Shown: piece after piece, positions 51,957 through 60,767 of the stretch
Position numbering within the stretch: the stretch's first letter is position 1
Layout of the letters: each line of letters begins with the position of its first letter
From: Pseudomonas bohemica
GTDB taxonomy: Bacteria > Pseudomonadota > Gammaproteobacteria > Pseudomonadales > Pseudomonadaceae
Direction of reading: 5' to 3'
NCBI RefSeq assembly: GCF_002934685.1
Contig: NZ_NKHL01000117.1
Coordinates: 200,986 to 264,985 of the forward strand
DNA: 64,000 bases
Translations under genes and position numbers: made by a program
Notes under the pieces: generated by a model
Seen by the model: the letters and a program-made list of their open reading frames with translations, nothing else
Databases searched by the model: none
What the model was told of the DNA's origin: nothing

Positions 51957-54731
51957 TCAAGCCAGTCGCGAGAGCATCTCGCGCGCTTCGGTCTTCTGCC
52001 CGTCGTCACCTTCTGCCACAACCTCGTCGAGAATGTCGCGGGCGCCATCGGCGTCGCCCATTTCGATGTAGGCGCGAGCCAGGTCCAGCTTGGTGGCCGC
52101 TTCGTCGGTACCCGACAGGAAGTCGAACTCCGGCTCATCGTCCGCCAACAAGGCGTCGTCTTCAGTGAAAGTCGGCCCGTCGTCGAAGGGCTTGGCGATC
52201 GGCGGCTGCTCCAGGCTTTGCGACAGACGTTCCAGCTCAGCATTCACATCGTCGATTTCGGATGCAAAGGCGTCGGAGGCCTGATCGGTTTCGATCTCAT
52301 CGGCCAGGGACAGGTCGAAATCGGCGGGCAGCTCCAGCTCATCCTCATGAACAGGCTTGCCGGAACCCAAGTCCGCAGTCTGTTCGGAAGGTGGCAGATC
52401 ACTCAGATCGTCCTCCAGCCCCAACAGATAATCGTCTTCAGCTTTGAGCGCTGGTTGATCTTCGGACAGATCCAGGTCGAAATCCGCCAGATCCTCCGGT
52501 TGAGCGGCCTTGGCCTCGGTCTGCTCGCGCAGGACGGCGTCGAAATCCAGATCATCGGCAGTCGCGCCACTGAATGGCGCATCCAAATCCAGATCGTCAA
52601 ATCCGCCGTCGGTCTGTGATGCGCTGTGATCCTTCACGTCCGCTGGCGATGCAGCTTCCAGATCATCAAGACTCAGATCGAAAGCGGTGTCGAAGTCATC
52701 CGATTCCTCGGCAACAGGTTCAGCAGCAGGCTCAGGCGTGGCAACCGGCTCAGCCTCGGACTTGTCGGTCAGCAGGTCGTCAACGTACTTCGCATCCATT
52801 TGCGTTGCCAAAGCCGTCGCCGCCGCGACACCCGCTGCCGCCGCAGCAGCAGCTGCCATGGCCGGATAACGGGTTTTGAGCTGCTCGACTTCAGCGTGGT
52901 TCTTTCCCGTGGCCACCAGTTGCCGCTCCTGAGCGACGAAAGCCTCCTGGTTGCCTTGCTGGGCGTAGATATCCATGAGCTTGAGGCGCAGATCACTACG
53001 CTGAGGCTCTTCCTTGATGGCTTCTTCCAGCAACGCCACGGCCTGGTTGATGCGGCCATAGGCAATGTGGATTTCAGCCTGTACCAGCACGTCAGCCGGG
53101 CGTTCGCGGGTCGGCTCGATGATTACGGCCGACAGAGGTGCCGGCTTTACCGTCGGCGGAGGAACCTCCAGCCCCTCGAAACTGCTTGCGGGAAGATCCA
53201 TGTCAGAGGCGAAGTCGGATTCTTCCGACAGCGCTCGAGCCATTTGCCGATGCCGTTCAGCCTCGAGGATCGCGTTGCGACGACGCACCAATAGCAGCAC
53301 CAGCAACAACAGAACCAGCAGCGCGCCCCCACCGATCAACCCCAGGAGGGTGGGACTGGCGAGGATCTTGTCCAGCGTGCTCCGATTGTCCGGGCCGGCG
53401 GCAGCATCGGGCTGCACGGCCAGCGGCTGATCAGGAGTCGCCCCGGTGACCTTGGCGCCATCGACCGGCAGCGCATCCTCGGGAGCGATTTCATTCGGCG
53501 GCTTGCCGGCGGCATCCGGTGCAGCCGACGGCGGCACGATCTGCGCAGGCATCGCCGGGTTCGCGGCGTTGTTCGGGTTGGTCACGCTGTTCGGGCTGAC
53601 GGTGCTGTTCGCATCATCGACCGGCGGCGGAACCGCGGCGCCCGCGGCCTGCATCTTGGCCAACTGATTGTTCTTCAGCTCGATCAGACGCTGCAGTTTA
53701 TCCAGCTGACTTTGCAGATCGCCCATGCGGCTTTTCAGCTCGGCGTTATCGCGCCGGGTACTGTCCAGATTCTCTTGGGCCACCGCCAGCCTGTTGCTGA
53801 GTTCGGCGTCACCTGCGGCACCTTTGGCGCCCGGCTTATTGGCCGACACCAGACTCAGGTTGTCCTTGGCGTCGATTTGCGCAGGGGCGGCGCCAACGCG
53901 ATCGCGACGGGTGGCATCGACCTGACGAGCGCCGCTCGGCAGGCGACGACCTTCACGCCAGGCGCGATTCTGCTCGGCCACCTCGGCCACTGCGCGAGGC
54001 TGCGGCGTGGCGCTGACTTCTTGCGGCGACGGCAGACGCAACACCTGCCCCTTCTTCAGACGGTTGATGTTGCCACCGATGAACGCATCCGGGTTGAGGG
54101 CCTGGATCGCCAGCATCGTCTGCTGAATCGTACCGCCGTTGCGCGCACGCTCGGCGATCTCCCACAGCGTGTCGTTGTTGGCGGTGGTGTATTGAGTGAA
54201 CTTGGGTTCAGGCGGCGCAGCAGCCGGGGCCGGGGCGGCGGGCGCTTCGGCAGCGGGTGTCTGGGCTGGTGCGGCGGCCGGCGCGATCGACGGCAACTGC
54301 GCGGTGGCGGCAGCGGCGGCCTGCGGCGAGACCTTGGGCGGATCGAGCAACAGGCTGTATTCGCGCAGCACTCGACCGTTGGGCCAGAGCACCTGCACGA
54401 GGAATTTCACATAGGGATCGCGGACCGGTTTGCTGGAGGTAATGCGTAGAACGCTTTTGCCGCCGGGATTGACCACCGGGGTGAACGTCAAGTCGTCGAG
54501 GACGGCGGTGCGCCCAACGCCTGCCTGGGCGAACTCGGCAGAGCTGGCCAGACTGGGCACGACCTGCGCGGAATTGAGGTCCTGCACCTGCGTGAGTTCG
54601 ATCTCGGCGAGCAGCGGCTGGTTCAGGCTAGACTTGACGGTCAAACCACCGAGGCCAAGCGCCTGTGCCATCCCCGATGACAGCGCCGAAGCTGCAGCGA
54701 TTGCTAAAACCAGTTTACGAACCTGAACCAT
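51957..54731 (-). CDS. fimV: FimV/HubP family polar scaffold protein
   Basis: 924 aa. Signal peptide about 1-24 (MAQALGLGG), a FimV N-terminal domain, a LysM domain (about 178-240, NDTLWEIAERAR to GQVLRLPSPQEV), a coiled coil (about 320-365), one membrane helix (about 470-492, LLGLIGGGALLVLLLLV), a long acidic cytoplasmic region rich in Asp-Leu repeats, and a C-terminal TPR-like FimV motif (LDLARAYIEMGDADGARDIL). It organises the cell pole for type IV pili, twitching and cAMP signalling. Confidence 0.96.
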   Translation of the reverse strand: MVQVRKLVLAIAAASALSSGMAQALGLGGLTVKSSLNQPLLAEIELTQVQDLNSAQVVPSLASSAEFAQAGVGRTAVLDDLTFTPVVNPGGKSVLRITSSKPVRDPYVKFLVQVLWPNGRVLREYSLLLDPPKVSPQAAAAATAQLPSIAPAAAPAQTPAAEAPAAPAPAAAPPEPKFTQYTTANNDTLWEIAERARNGGTIQQTMLAIQALNPDAFIGGNINRLKKGQVLRLPSPQEVSATPQPRAVAEVAEQNRAWREGRRLPSGARQVDATRRDRVGAAPAQIDAKDNLSLVSANKPGAKGAAGDAELSNRLAVAQENLDSTRRDNAELKSRMGDLQSQLDKLQRLIELKNNQLAKMQAAGAAVPPPVDDANSTVSPNSVTNPNNAANPAMPAQIVPPSAAPDAAGKPPNEIAPEDALPVDGAKVTGATPDQPLAVQPDAAAGPDNRSTLDKILASPTLLGLIGGGALLVLLLLVLLLVRRRNAILEAERHRQMARALSEESDFASDMDLPASSFEGLEVPPPTVKPAPLSAVIIEPTRERPADVLVQAEIHIAYGRINQAVALLEEAIKEEPQRSDLRLKLMDIYAQQGNQEAFVAQERQLVATGKNHAEVEQLKTRYPAMAAAAAAAAGVAAATALATQMDAKYVDDLLTDKSEAEPVATPEPAAEPVAEESDDFDTAFDLSLDDLEAASPADVKDHSASQTDGGFDDLDLDAPFSGATADDLDFDAVLREQTEAKAAQPEDLADFDLDLSEDQPALKAEDDYLLGLEDDLSDLPPSEQTADLGSGKPVHEDELELPADFDLSLADEIETDQASDAFASEIDDVNAELERLSQSLEQPPIAKPFDDGPTFTEDDALLADDEPEFDFLSGTDEAATKLDLARAYIEMGDADGARDILDEVVAEGDDGQKTEAREMLSRLA

Positions 54732-54847
54732 AGCCCATCCCTTGTTTAAAATTTCCCCGGCGACCGAGAAGATAAAGCCTGCTAGGGCGTAGGGCGTTTC
54801 GACACGCCGCAGCTAGAATGATTCTTTGAATTGTTGGCAAGTATCTT

Positions 54848-55858
54848 TTACGCAACATCTTTTATCAACAATTCAGCCACCTGCACAGCGTTCAACGCCG
54901 CGCCCTTGCGCACATTGTCCAACGTCACCCAGAAGTTCAGCTCGCAGGCGTCGTCGATACCGCTGCGCAAACGTCCTACATAGATAGCGTCCTGTCCTAC
55001 TGCATCGCCCACCGGTGTTGGGTAATCCCCGGCGTCCACCAGATCGATTCCCTCCGCCGCATCCAACGCTTTAGCCACAGCGGCAAGGTCCACCGGGGCC
55101 GCCGTCTGCACCGATACGCTCAAGCTGTCGCCGAAGAACACCGGCACCTGGATGCAGCTCACGCCGACCTTGATTAAAGGCAGCGACAGCAACTCGCGCA
55201 ACTCGCTGACCATACGTTTTTCCAGCGGCACATGCCCCTGCGCATCAGGCGTGCCCACTTGGGCGAGCACATTGAATGCCATCTGCCGGTCGAAGACGCG
55301 CGGTTCCAGAGGGCGCACGTTGAGCAGTTCGGCAGTCTGCCGCGCCAGCTCGGTCACACCCTCGCGGCCAACGCTCGAAACCGCCATGCACGCGGTAACG
55401 CTGACACGCTGCACGTCCAGCAGCCCGCGCAGGGGGCCGATGACCATGGCCAGCGCGGTTGCAGCCGGGCTTGGGCAGGCCACTTGCCAGGGTTTGGCAA
55501 GGCTGTTCAAGAGGGCGCCGTTGACCTCGGGAATGAGGTTGGGCGCCTGTTCGACGGGCAGCCCGCCGGACAGATCGATCACTGCGCAGCCCGCCGCTGT
55601 CGCACGCACGGCATAACTGCGCGTGACGGCGGGACCGGCTGCGAAGAAAGCGATCTGCACCTTGCCGAAATCGAACGCGTCGACCTCACGCACGCGCACG
55701 TTTTTGCCGCGATAAGCTACCGAATTGCCAGCGGATTCCGCGCTGGCGAGCAGGTGCAACTCGCCAACCGGGAAATCGCGCTCTTCAAGAATCTGGACGA
55801 TGGTTTCGCCGACAGTACCGGTGGCGCCGATCACGGCGATATCAAAGGACTGGCTCAT
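54848..55858 (-). CDS. USG-1-type aspartate-semialdehyde dehydrogenase homologue
   Basis: 336 aa, with the ASADH fold: IAVIGATGTVGETIVQILEERDFP binds NADP and FAAGPAVTRSYAVRA follows. The catalytic Cys of ANPNCST is not conserved; this protein reads ACPSPAATAL, placing Pro131 at the Cys position. Such USG-1 proteins lie between asd and fimV/truA in gammaproteobacteria and are thought not to be active dehydrogenases. The true asd is not in the window. Confidence 0.9.
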   Translation of the reverse strand: MSQSFDIAVIGATGTVGETIVQILEERDFPVGELHLLASAESAGNSVAYRGKNVRVREVDAFDFGKVQIAFFAAGPAVTRSYAVRATAAGCAVIDLSGGLPVEQAPNLIPEVNGALLNSLAKPWQVACPSPAATALAMVIGPLRGLLDVQRVSVTACMAVSSVGREGVTELARQTAELLNVRPLEPRVFDRQMAFNVLAQVGTPDAQGHVPLEKRMVSELRELLSLPLIKVGVSCIQVPVFFGDSLSVSVQTAAPVDLAAVAKALDAAEGIDLVDAGDYPTPVGDAVGQDAIYVGRLRSGIDDACELNFWVTLDNVRKGAALNAVQVAELLIKDVA

Positions 55859-55901
55859 GCAAAAACCTCAGAAAAATCGGGGGGCGGCACTTTAACCGCG
55901 A

Positions 55902-55927
55902 GAAGAAAGCCAGGCAATTGACCTGGC
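55902..55927 (-). terminator. Terminator of DUF1285
   Basis: On the minus strand GCCAGG, loop TCAATTG, CCTGGC, then TTTCTTC; 30 bases past the DUF1285 stop. Confidence 0.65.
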
Positions 55928-55957
55928 AAAAACAGGTACGCGCGGTTGCGAACCGGG

Positions 55958-56521
55958 TCAGGGCTCAAGCCCTACGGGAAAGAATTCACCGTGGCTCCAG
56001 ACACCCAGCCAGCGCTGGCCATCAATCTCGCGCGGAACCGCCAGATCGACCAGTTGATAGAAGACATTGCGATGAATCAGCGCCTCCAGATTGCTGCGCA
56101 CATGAACGTAAGGCGCAGGTTCGTCGGTGGCGGGGTCGATGCTGATGCGCAAAGGATGCTCCGCGCTGGCTTCGACCACATCCTCAACATTGGTCGTGAA
56201 GCGAAGCACCTGGCACTCGCCCTCCCCTTCAACCTCCAGCAGCACCGCCACGAAGGGCGCGTCATCGACTGTGATGCCGACTTTTTCCACCGGGGTGATC
56301 AGAAAGTAATCATCACCGTCCCGACGAATGATGGTGGAGAACAGGCGCACCATCGGTTTGCGACCGATGGGTGTGCCCAGGTAGAACCAGGTACCGTCAC
56401 GGGCGATACGCATGTCGATATCGCCGCAAAAATCAGGGTTCCACAGATGCACAGGTGGCAAACCCTTGCCGGTCTTGGGTAACTGCGCCAACAGGTCGCC
56501 GGCTTTTCCCGGACCACTCAT
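55958..56521 (-). CDS. DUF1285 family protein
   Basis: 187 aa cytoplasmic protein with family sequence PVHLWNPDFCGDIDMRIARDGTWFYLGTPIGR and YFLITPVEKVGITVDDAPFVAV. No enzymatic role is established. It follows the DUF4823 lipoprotein by 10 bases and is probably in one operon with it. Confidence 0.88.
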   Translation of the reverse strand: MSGPGKAGDLLAQLPKTGKGLPPVHLWNPDFCGDIDMRIARDGTWFYLGTPIGRKPMVRLFSTIIRRDGDDYFLITPVEKVGITVDDAPFVAVLLEVEGEGECQVLRFTTNVEDVVEASAEHPLRISIDPATDEPAPYVHVRSNLEALIHRNVFYQLVDLAVPREIDGQRWLGVWSHGEFFPVGLEP

Positions 56522-56531
56522 ACGCTACTCC

Positions 56532-57137
56532 TCAGCGGGCTGAGACGCCCAACAGACTACGAGCGTAATCCTCCATTGGCGGACCTAGCAAATCTTCGGG
56601 CTTGGTATCGTGCAGAGTCAGCAAGCCGCCGCGACTGTGAATGCGCGCGGTATCGATCAAATAACGAGTGTTGGTTTCAATCAGCATCAACTGAACGACA
56701 CCACTGTCGATGCCAAGACGGTCGACGGCTTCCTGATCGGACCACTCGTCAAAATTGCCGATGCGGTCATCCGCCTTGGCGAAGCGTGTGTACAGCAGAT
56801 AATGCGCGCCGGCGGCGCGGGCTTCGCTCATGGCCTCGTCCAGGCCTTCCGGCGCACGGGCGCGGCGGACCATGGGGAAATATTCGATGAAACCGTTGAA
56901 GGCCTCTTCGGCGACCACGTTGGGACGTGGATAAGCGCCACCCGGCGGAGCGAACGCGCCCTGAGCGATATAGATGAAGGAGTCCGGCTGCAGTCGGAAA
57001 TTGTTGATCCGCCGCGTCGAGCTATGGTCCAGCAGACCCGCATCACTGAGCTCGTCATGCGCGCCCTGTGCCAGATCGCTGACGTGCATGCAGCCACTCA
57101 ATGCCAAGAACGCCAGCAGTAAAACCAGGCTACGCAT
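56532..57137 (-). CDS. DUF4823 family lipoprotein
   Basis: 201 aa from the ATG at 57137, preceded by GGAGG. Signal sequence with lipobox LALSGC (Cys near residue 16). The rest (FIYIAQGAFAPPGG, EYFPMVRRARAPEGLDEA, YLLYTRFAKADDR) fits DUF4823, outer-envelope lipoproteins of unknown role. A longer in-frame start at 57149 lacks support. Confidence 0.88.
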   Translation of the reverse strand: MRSLVLLLAFLALSGCMHVSDLAQGAHDELSDAGLLDHSSTRRINNFRLQPDSFIYIAQGAFAPPGGAYPRPNVVAEEAFNGFIEYFPMVRRARAPEGLDEAMSEARAAGAHYLLYTRFAKADDRIGNFDEWSDQEAVDRLGIDSGVVQLMLIETNTRYLIDTARIHSRGGLLTLHDTKPEDLLGPPMEDYARSLLGVSAR

Positions 57138-57371
57138 TATTTCCTCCAAAGTCCGGCGACGGAAAACCGGCGAATGGCCGTGTAATGCAGCTTTTGCGCC
57201 ATGTCAGGAGAAGAGACGGACGGACGCGTTCGAGGCTTACCGAGCATCGATTCTAACGTCGTAGCAGTCCGGCTTGCCGGCGGTGAGATGCCTGAGATCG
57301 CGACCGGCGCAAGCCGTGCTCCAGGATCATCGGTGGACTGATATGTTTCAGCGAGAAATGAGATCGAACAC

Positions 57372-58340
57372 TCAACCGCCGATGATCTTCATCACCGTCG
57401 CCCCGCCGGAGAACGCCACCGCCTGCTTGTCATCCAGCGCCTTGATCAACAGACGCTGCAACGCGGGCAAGGCCTGATGACGGGGCTTGTCGAGCAGGTC
57501 GCCGACGTAATGGCGGTTGCTCGAAGACAGACAGCCATGCAGCCAACCGCTCGAAGACAGGCGCAACCGTGAGCAAGTGCGGCAAAACGGCACGCTCTCA
57601 TTGGCGATCACGCCGAAATGCCCTTTGCCGGGAATCCGGTAGCGCACCGCGGTGGCATCCACCGGAGCATCGGCCTGCTGATATCCGTAATGCTCGCCGA
57701 TCAACGCCAGCAATTGATCCAAACTCACGAATTGCTGGAGAAAGCCATGATGGTCAGTGGCCAGGTAGCCCATGCGCATCAGCTCGATGAAGCGCAACTC
57801 ATAACCGCGCTCCAGACAGTAATCCAGCAGCGGCATGACCTGATCGAGGTTACTGCCGCGCAATGGCACCATATTGACCTTGATCCGCATCCCCGACGCC
57901 CTCGCTTGTTCCATGCCATCGAGCACGGTGGCCAAGTCGCCGCCTCGGGCAATGCTGCGAAATGCCGACGGATCGAGGGTATCCAGCGAAACGTTGATCC
58001 GACCGATCCCTGCATCCAGCAGAATCGGCAGTTTGCGCGCGAGCAACTGGGCATTGGTGGTCAGGCTGATGTCGCTGAGCCCCATTCTTCCCACCTGCTC
58101 CATGAAACGCTCAAGCCGCGGACTGACCAACGGCTCGCCCCCGGTGATGCGCAAGCGTTCGATGCCTGCCGCTTCTATGAGGTATTCCACACCACGGGCC
58201 ATGGCATCGGCGGACAACTCGTTCTGCGCCGCGACCAGCCGCTTGCCGTCGGGAACGCAGTAGGTACAGGCATAGTTGCACGCAGAGGTCAGACTGATCC
58301 GCAGGTTGCGGAAACGTCGGCCTTGGCGATCTACGATCAT
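57372..58340 (-). CDS. moaA: GTP 3',8-cyclase (MoaA family radical SAM)
   Basis: 322 aa. First step of molybdenum cofactor synthesis. Radical-SAM cluster motif CNYACTYC near residue 21; SAM-binding ITGGEPLVSP; second 4Fe-4S site CRTCSRLRLSSSGWLHGC near residue 257; and a C-terminal GGATVMKIIGG. No other moa genes adjoin. Pseudomonads often have two moaA copies. The 234 bases to the lipoprotein gene hold no gene. Confidence 0.92.
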   Translation of the reverse strand: MIVDRQGRRFRNLRISLTSACNYACTYCVPDGKRLVAAQNELSADAMARGVEYLIEAAGIERLRITGGEPLVSPRLERFMEQVGRMGLSDISLTTNAQLLARKLPILLDAGIGRINVSLDTLDPSAFRSIARGGDLATVLDGMEQARASGMRIKVNMVPLRGSNLDQVMPLLDYCLERGYELRFIELMRMGYLATDHHGFLQQFVSLDQLLALIGEHYGYQQADAPVDATAVRYRIPGKGHFGVIANESVPFCRTCSRLRLSSSGWLHGCLSSSNRHYVGDLLDKPRHQALPALQRLLIKALDDKQAVAFSGGATVMKIIGG

Positions 58341-58482
58341 GGACAGCTCCGGAAAGAAATACAGCGCGCAAAACCTGACTCATAAATCAGCTTTTAGCAA
58401 GCGTCATTCCGGGCAAAGGTTGTAACGGAGCTGGCAGACACCAGAGCGGTGCCTGCCGGAGTGGATGATTGGCAAAGCCGGT

Positions 58483-59145
58483 TCAAGTCCCGGTGATTTC
58501 CGGCTTGAGGTCGTGTCCGGCTTCAGGATCGCGCTTGCGCTTGTTGCCCATGCGCACGCCGATGTCCATCAGGAACTGGAAGAAACCTTCCTGATCTTCC
58601 AGCACGTTGCTCCAGAACGGTGAGTGATACAACGCCACCGCGCCGTGCACCAGCGCCCAGGCAGCGCAGTAATGGAAGTACGGCGGCACATCTTCAAGCT
58701 TGCCTTCGGAAATCCGGCCCTTGATCAGCAGAGTCAGGTGTTCGAAATTCGAGGCGCGGATCTTGTGCAACTGCTCGACCATCTCGGGCACCTGATTGCC
58801 CTTGACCACTTTCTCTTCCAGCCGATCAAACAGGCGATACCGCTGCGGGTCGCGCATACGGAATTCGAAATAGGCGCGGGAGAGCGCTTCCTTGTCCTTG
58901 TCGACATCGGCCGAGTGCAGCAACTCGTTCAAATCACGCTCGTAGTCGAGCATCAGACGCAGATAGATCTCCGCCTTGGATTTGAAATGCTTATAGATAG
59001 TGCCTTTGCCAATACCCACGGCATCAGCAATCATCTCGACGGTGACACTGTCTTCACCCTGTTCGAGAAACAGCTTTAACGCGGTATCGAGAATTTCTTG
59101 CTCACGGCGCCGAAACTCACGGACCTTACGAGGTTCTTTGTGCAT
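58483..59145 (-). CDS. TetR family transcriptional regulator
   Basis: 220 aa from the ATG at 59145 (a TTG at 59166 is possible). The N-terminal TetR helix-turn-helix (about 20-65) includes TVEMIADAVGIGKGTIYKHFKSKAEIY. The C-terminal ligand domain has no recognisable specificity. Lies near tatD and the sRNA locus, as in P. aeruginosa. Confidence 0.92.
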   Translation of the reverse strand: MHKEPRKVREFRRREQEILDTALKLFLEQGEDSVTVEMIADAVGIGKGTIYKHFKSKAEIYLRLMLDYERDLNELLHSADVDKDKEALSRAYFEFRMRDPQRYRLFDRLEEKVVKGNQVPEMVEQLHKIRASNFEHLTLLIKGRISEGKLEDVPPYFHYCAAWALVHGAVALYHSPFWSNVLEDQEGFFQFLMDIGVRMGNKRKRDPEAGHDLKPEITGT

Positions 59146-59396
59146 AGAAAGAGGCTGTGGGTTCAAAATCGAAGTCGCACATTATGCCTAACTTGCCGGA
59201 AATTGCACGGATCATCCGACAATGTTCACGCGCAAGACCGAATCAACCCCGTTAGCCACGTTTTTGACCCATAGCCCGATCTCAGTCCAGGTTGTAGACG
59301 AACATGGCCATGCTTTGAGGTATCAAGACAGGATTGGGTATTCCAAAACTGTTTAAAAAATGTACAGCTGACAGCTGGACGCCTGTGGAATATGAC

Positions 59397-59404
59397 CAAT
59401 ACTT
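59397..59404 (+). promoter_or_regulatory. RpoS-type -10 element of rgsA
   Basis: CAATACTT followed by AA resembles the sigma-S consensus CTATACTTAA. It fits the known RpoS dependence of RgsA. Confidence 0.55.
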
Positions 59405-59410
59405 AAATTC

Positions 59411-59530
59411 GCCGATGCGGCATCTCCCCCAAGTGCCGGCATTGGTAAAGACACCAACGGATAGCGTGTCTTTGTTTTACTCCTAATGGTCTTAACCCGG
59501 ATTCACCCCCCCAGAACCCGGGTTTTTTTT
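59411..59530 (+). ncRNA. rgsA: Small RNA RgsA (P16)
   Basis: Position between the TetR gene and tatD matches rgsA in Pseudomonas. A sigma-S-like -10 lies at the left and a strong terminator at the right (AACCCGG ... CCGGGTT then eight T, 59493-59530). No plus-strand protein gene lies upstream to need that terminator. The predicted length of about 120 bases agrees with RgsA, a Gac/RpoS-controlled sRNA linked to oxidative stress. Identification rests on synteny and signals, not on remembered sequence. Confidence 0.7.
59493..59530 (+). terminator. Terminator of rgsA
   Basis: AACCCGG and CCGGGTT arms with a C-rich loop, followed by TTTTTT. Confidence 0.85.
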
Positions 59531-59564
59531 GCCTTCGATTTGCTCGACTGCAAAGTACTCCACG

Positions 59565-60353
59565 TCAGGTGGCCCTGACCCGCGCCAGAGGGAACAGACG
59601 CTTGAAGTTCTCGGTGGTCTGCTCGGAGAAGCGCTCGAAGCTCTCACCGCGCAACATCGCCAGAAACTCCGCCACTTCGCGTACGTATTGCGGCAGGTTG
59701 GGCTTACCCCGGTAGGGAATCGGCGCCAGATATGGCGAGTCGGTCTCAACCAACAGGCGATCCGCTGGCACTTTGCTCGCCACATCGCGCAGCGCATCGG
59801 CGTTGCGGAAGGTCACGATGCCGGACAGCGAGATATAGAAACCCAGGTCCAACGCGGCCTTGGCCATGTCCCAGTCTTCGGTGAAACAGTGCAGCACACC
59901 CGCTTGGGGCAACGCCGCTTCCCGCAGCAACTCGAGCGTGTCGGCTCGCGCGCCACGGGTGTGGACGATCACCGGTTTGCAGGTGCGGCTGGCCGCCTGC
60001 AGATGCAGACGAAACGAGGCCTGCTGCAGCTCGGCCGCTTCCGGCTCGTAGTGGTAGTCCAGGCCCGTCTCACCGATCGCAACCACGCGCGGGTGATTCA
60101 ACTCGCCCAGCAGCCACTCCAGCGCAGGCGCTTCGCCGGGCTTGAGGTCCAGTGGGTGAATGCCGACCGAGCAGTCCACGTCTTCATAGCGATCGGCCAG
60201 GGCCTTGACCTCGGCCGCGTTGTCGGCGCTGACGCCTATGCATAGAAAATGACCCACACCCCTTCCGCGCGCCGCATCCAGAGCGTTGTCCAGGGAGTCT
60301 GCGTGTTGAGTGAGGTCGAGACGATCGAGGTGGCAATGGGAATCTACGAGCAT
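59565..60353 (-). CDS. tatD: TatD family metal-dependent hydrolase
   Basis: 262 aa TIM-barrel hydrolase. Metal motif DSHCHLDRLD at the N-terminus, IGETGLDYHYEP, HTRGARADT, HCFTEDWDMA and ETDSPYLAPIPYRGKPN near the C-terminus. TatD proteins act as DNases (3'-5' exonuclease) in repair of oxidised DNA. It is the last gene of the tmk-holB-pilZ-tatD order. Confidence 0.95.
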   Translation of the reverse strand: MLVDSHCHLDRLDLTQHADSLDNALDAARGRGVGHFLCIGVSADNAAEVKALADRYEDVDCSVGIHPLDLKPGEAPALEWLLGELNHPRVVAIGETGLDYHYEPEAAELQQASFRLHLQAASRTCKPVIVHTRGARADTLELLREAALPQAGVLHCFTEDWDMAKAALDLGFYISLSGIVTFRNADALRDVASKVPADRLLVETDSPYLAPIPYRGKPNLPQYVREVAEFLAMLRGESFERFSEQTTENFKRLFPLARVRAT

Positions 60354-60368
60354 GGGAACCGGAGCAAT

Positions 60369-60725
60369 CTACATCGTGTGGGTAGGACGGTCGGACTTCA
60401 GAGCACCGGCCAGGTAGTTTTCGATCATGTTGCGGGCAGTATTGTCGCCGTCGTTGAACTGCACGCCGACGCCCGCCGCACGGTTGCCCTGAGCACCTTT
60501 GGGGGTAATCCAGGTGACCTTGCCCGCGACCGGGATTTTCTCCGGCTCATCCATAAGGTTGAGCAGCATGAACACTTCATCCCCCAGTTTGTAGCTTTTG
60601 CTGGTGGGGATGAACAGTCCGCCATTTTTGATGAACGGCATGTAGGCGGCGTACAGGACAGACTTGTCCTTGATGGTCAGGGACAGGATGCCGTTACGTG
60701 GACCCGGGCTGAGGGGGACGCTCAT
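60369..60725 (-). CDS. pilZ: PilZ protein, type IV pilus assembly
   Basis: 118 aa, the length of the founding PilZ. The c-di-GMP binding residues of typical PilZ domains (R-x3-R and D/N-x-S-x2-G) are absent; the second site reads IKNGGLFIPT. This agrees with the original PilZ, which does not bind c-di-GMP but supports pilus biogenesis with FimX and PilB. It lies between holB and tatD. Confidence 0.94.
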   Translation of the reverse strand: MSVPLSPGPRNGILSLTIKDKSVLYAAYMPFIKNGGLFIPTSKSYKLGDEVFMLLNLMDEPEKIPVAGKVTWITPKGAQGNRAAGVGVQFNDGDNTARNMIENYLAGALKSDRPTHTM

Positions 60726-60767
60726 CTCAACTTCCTCATGGATACTGATGTCATGCAGATGGCCAGT

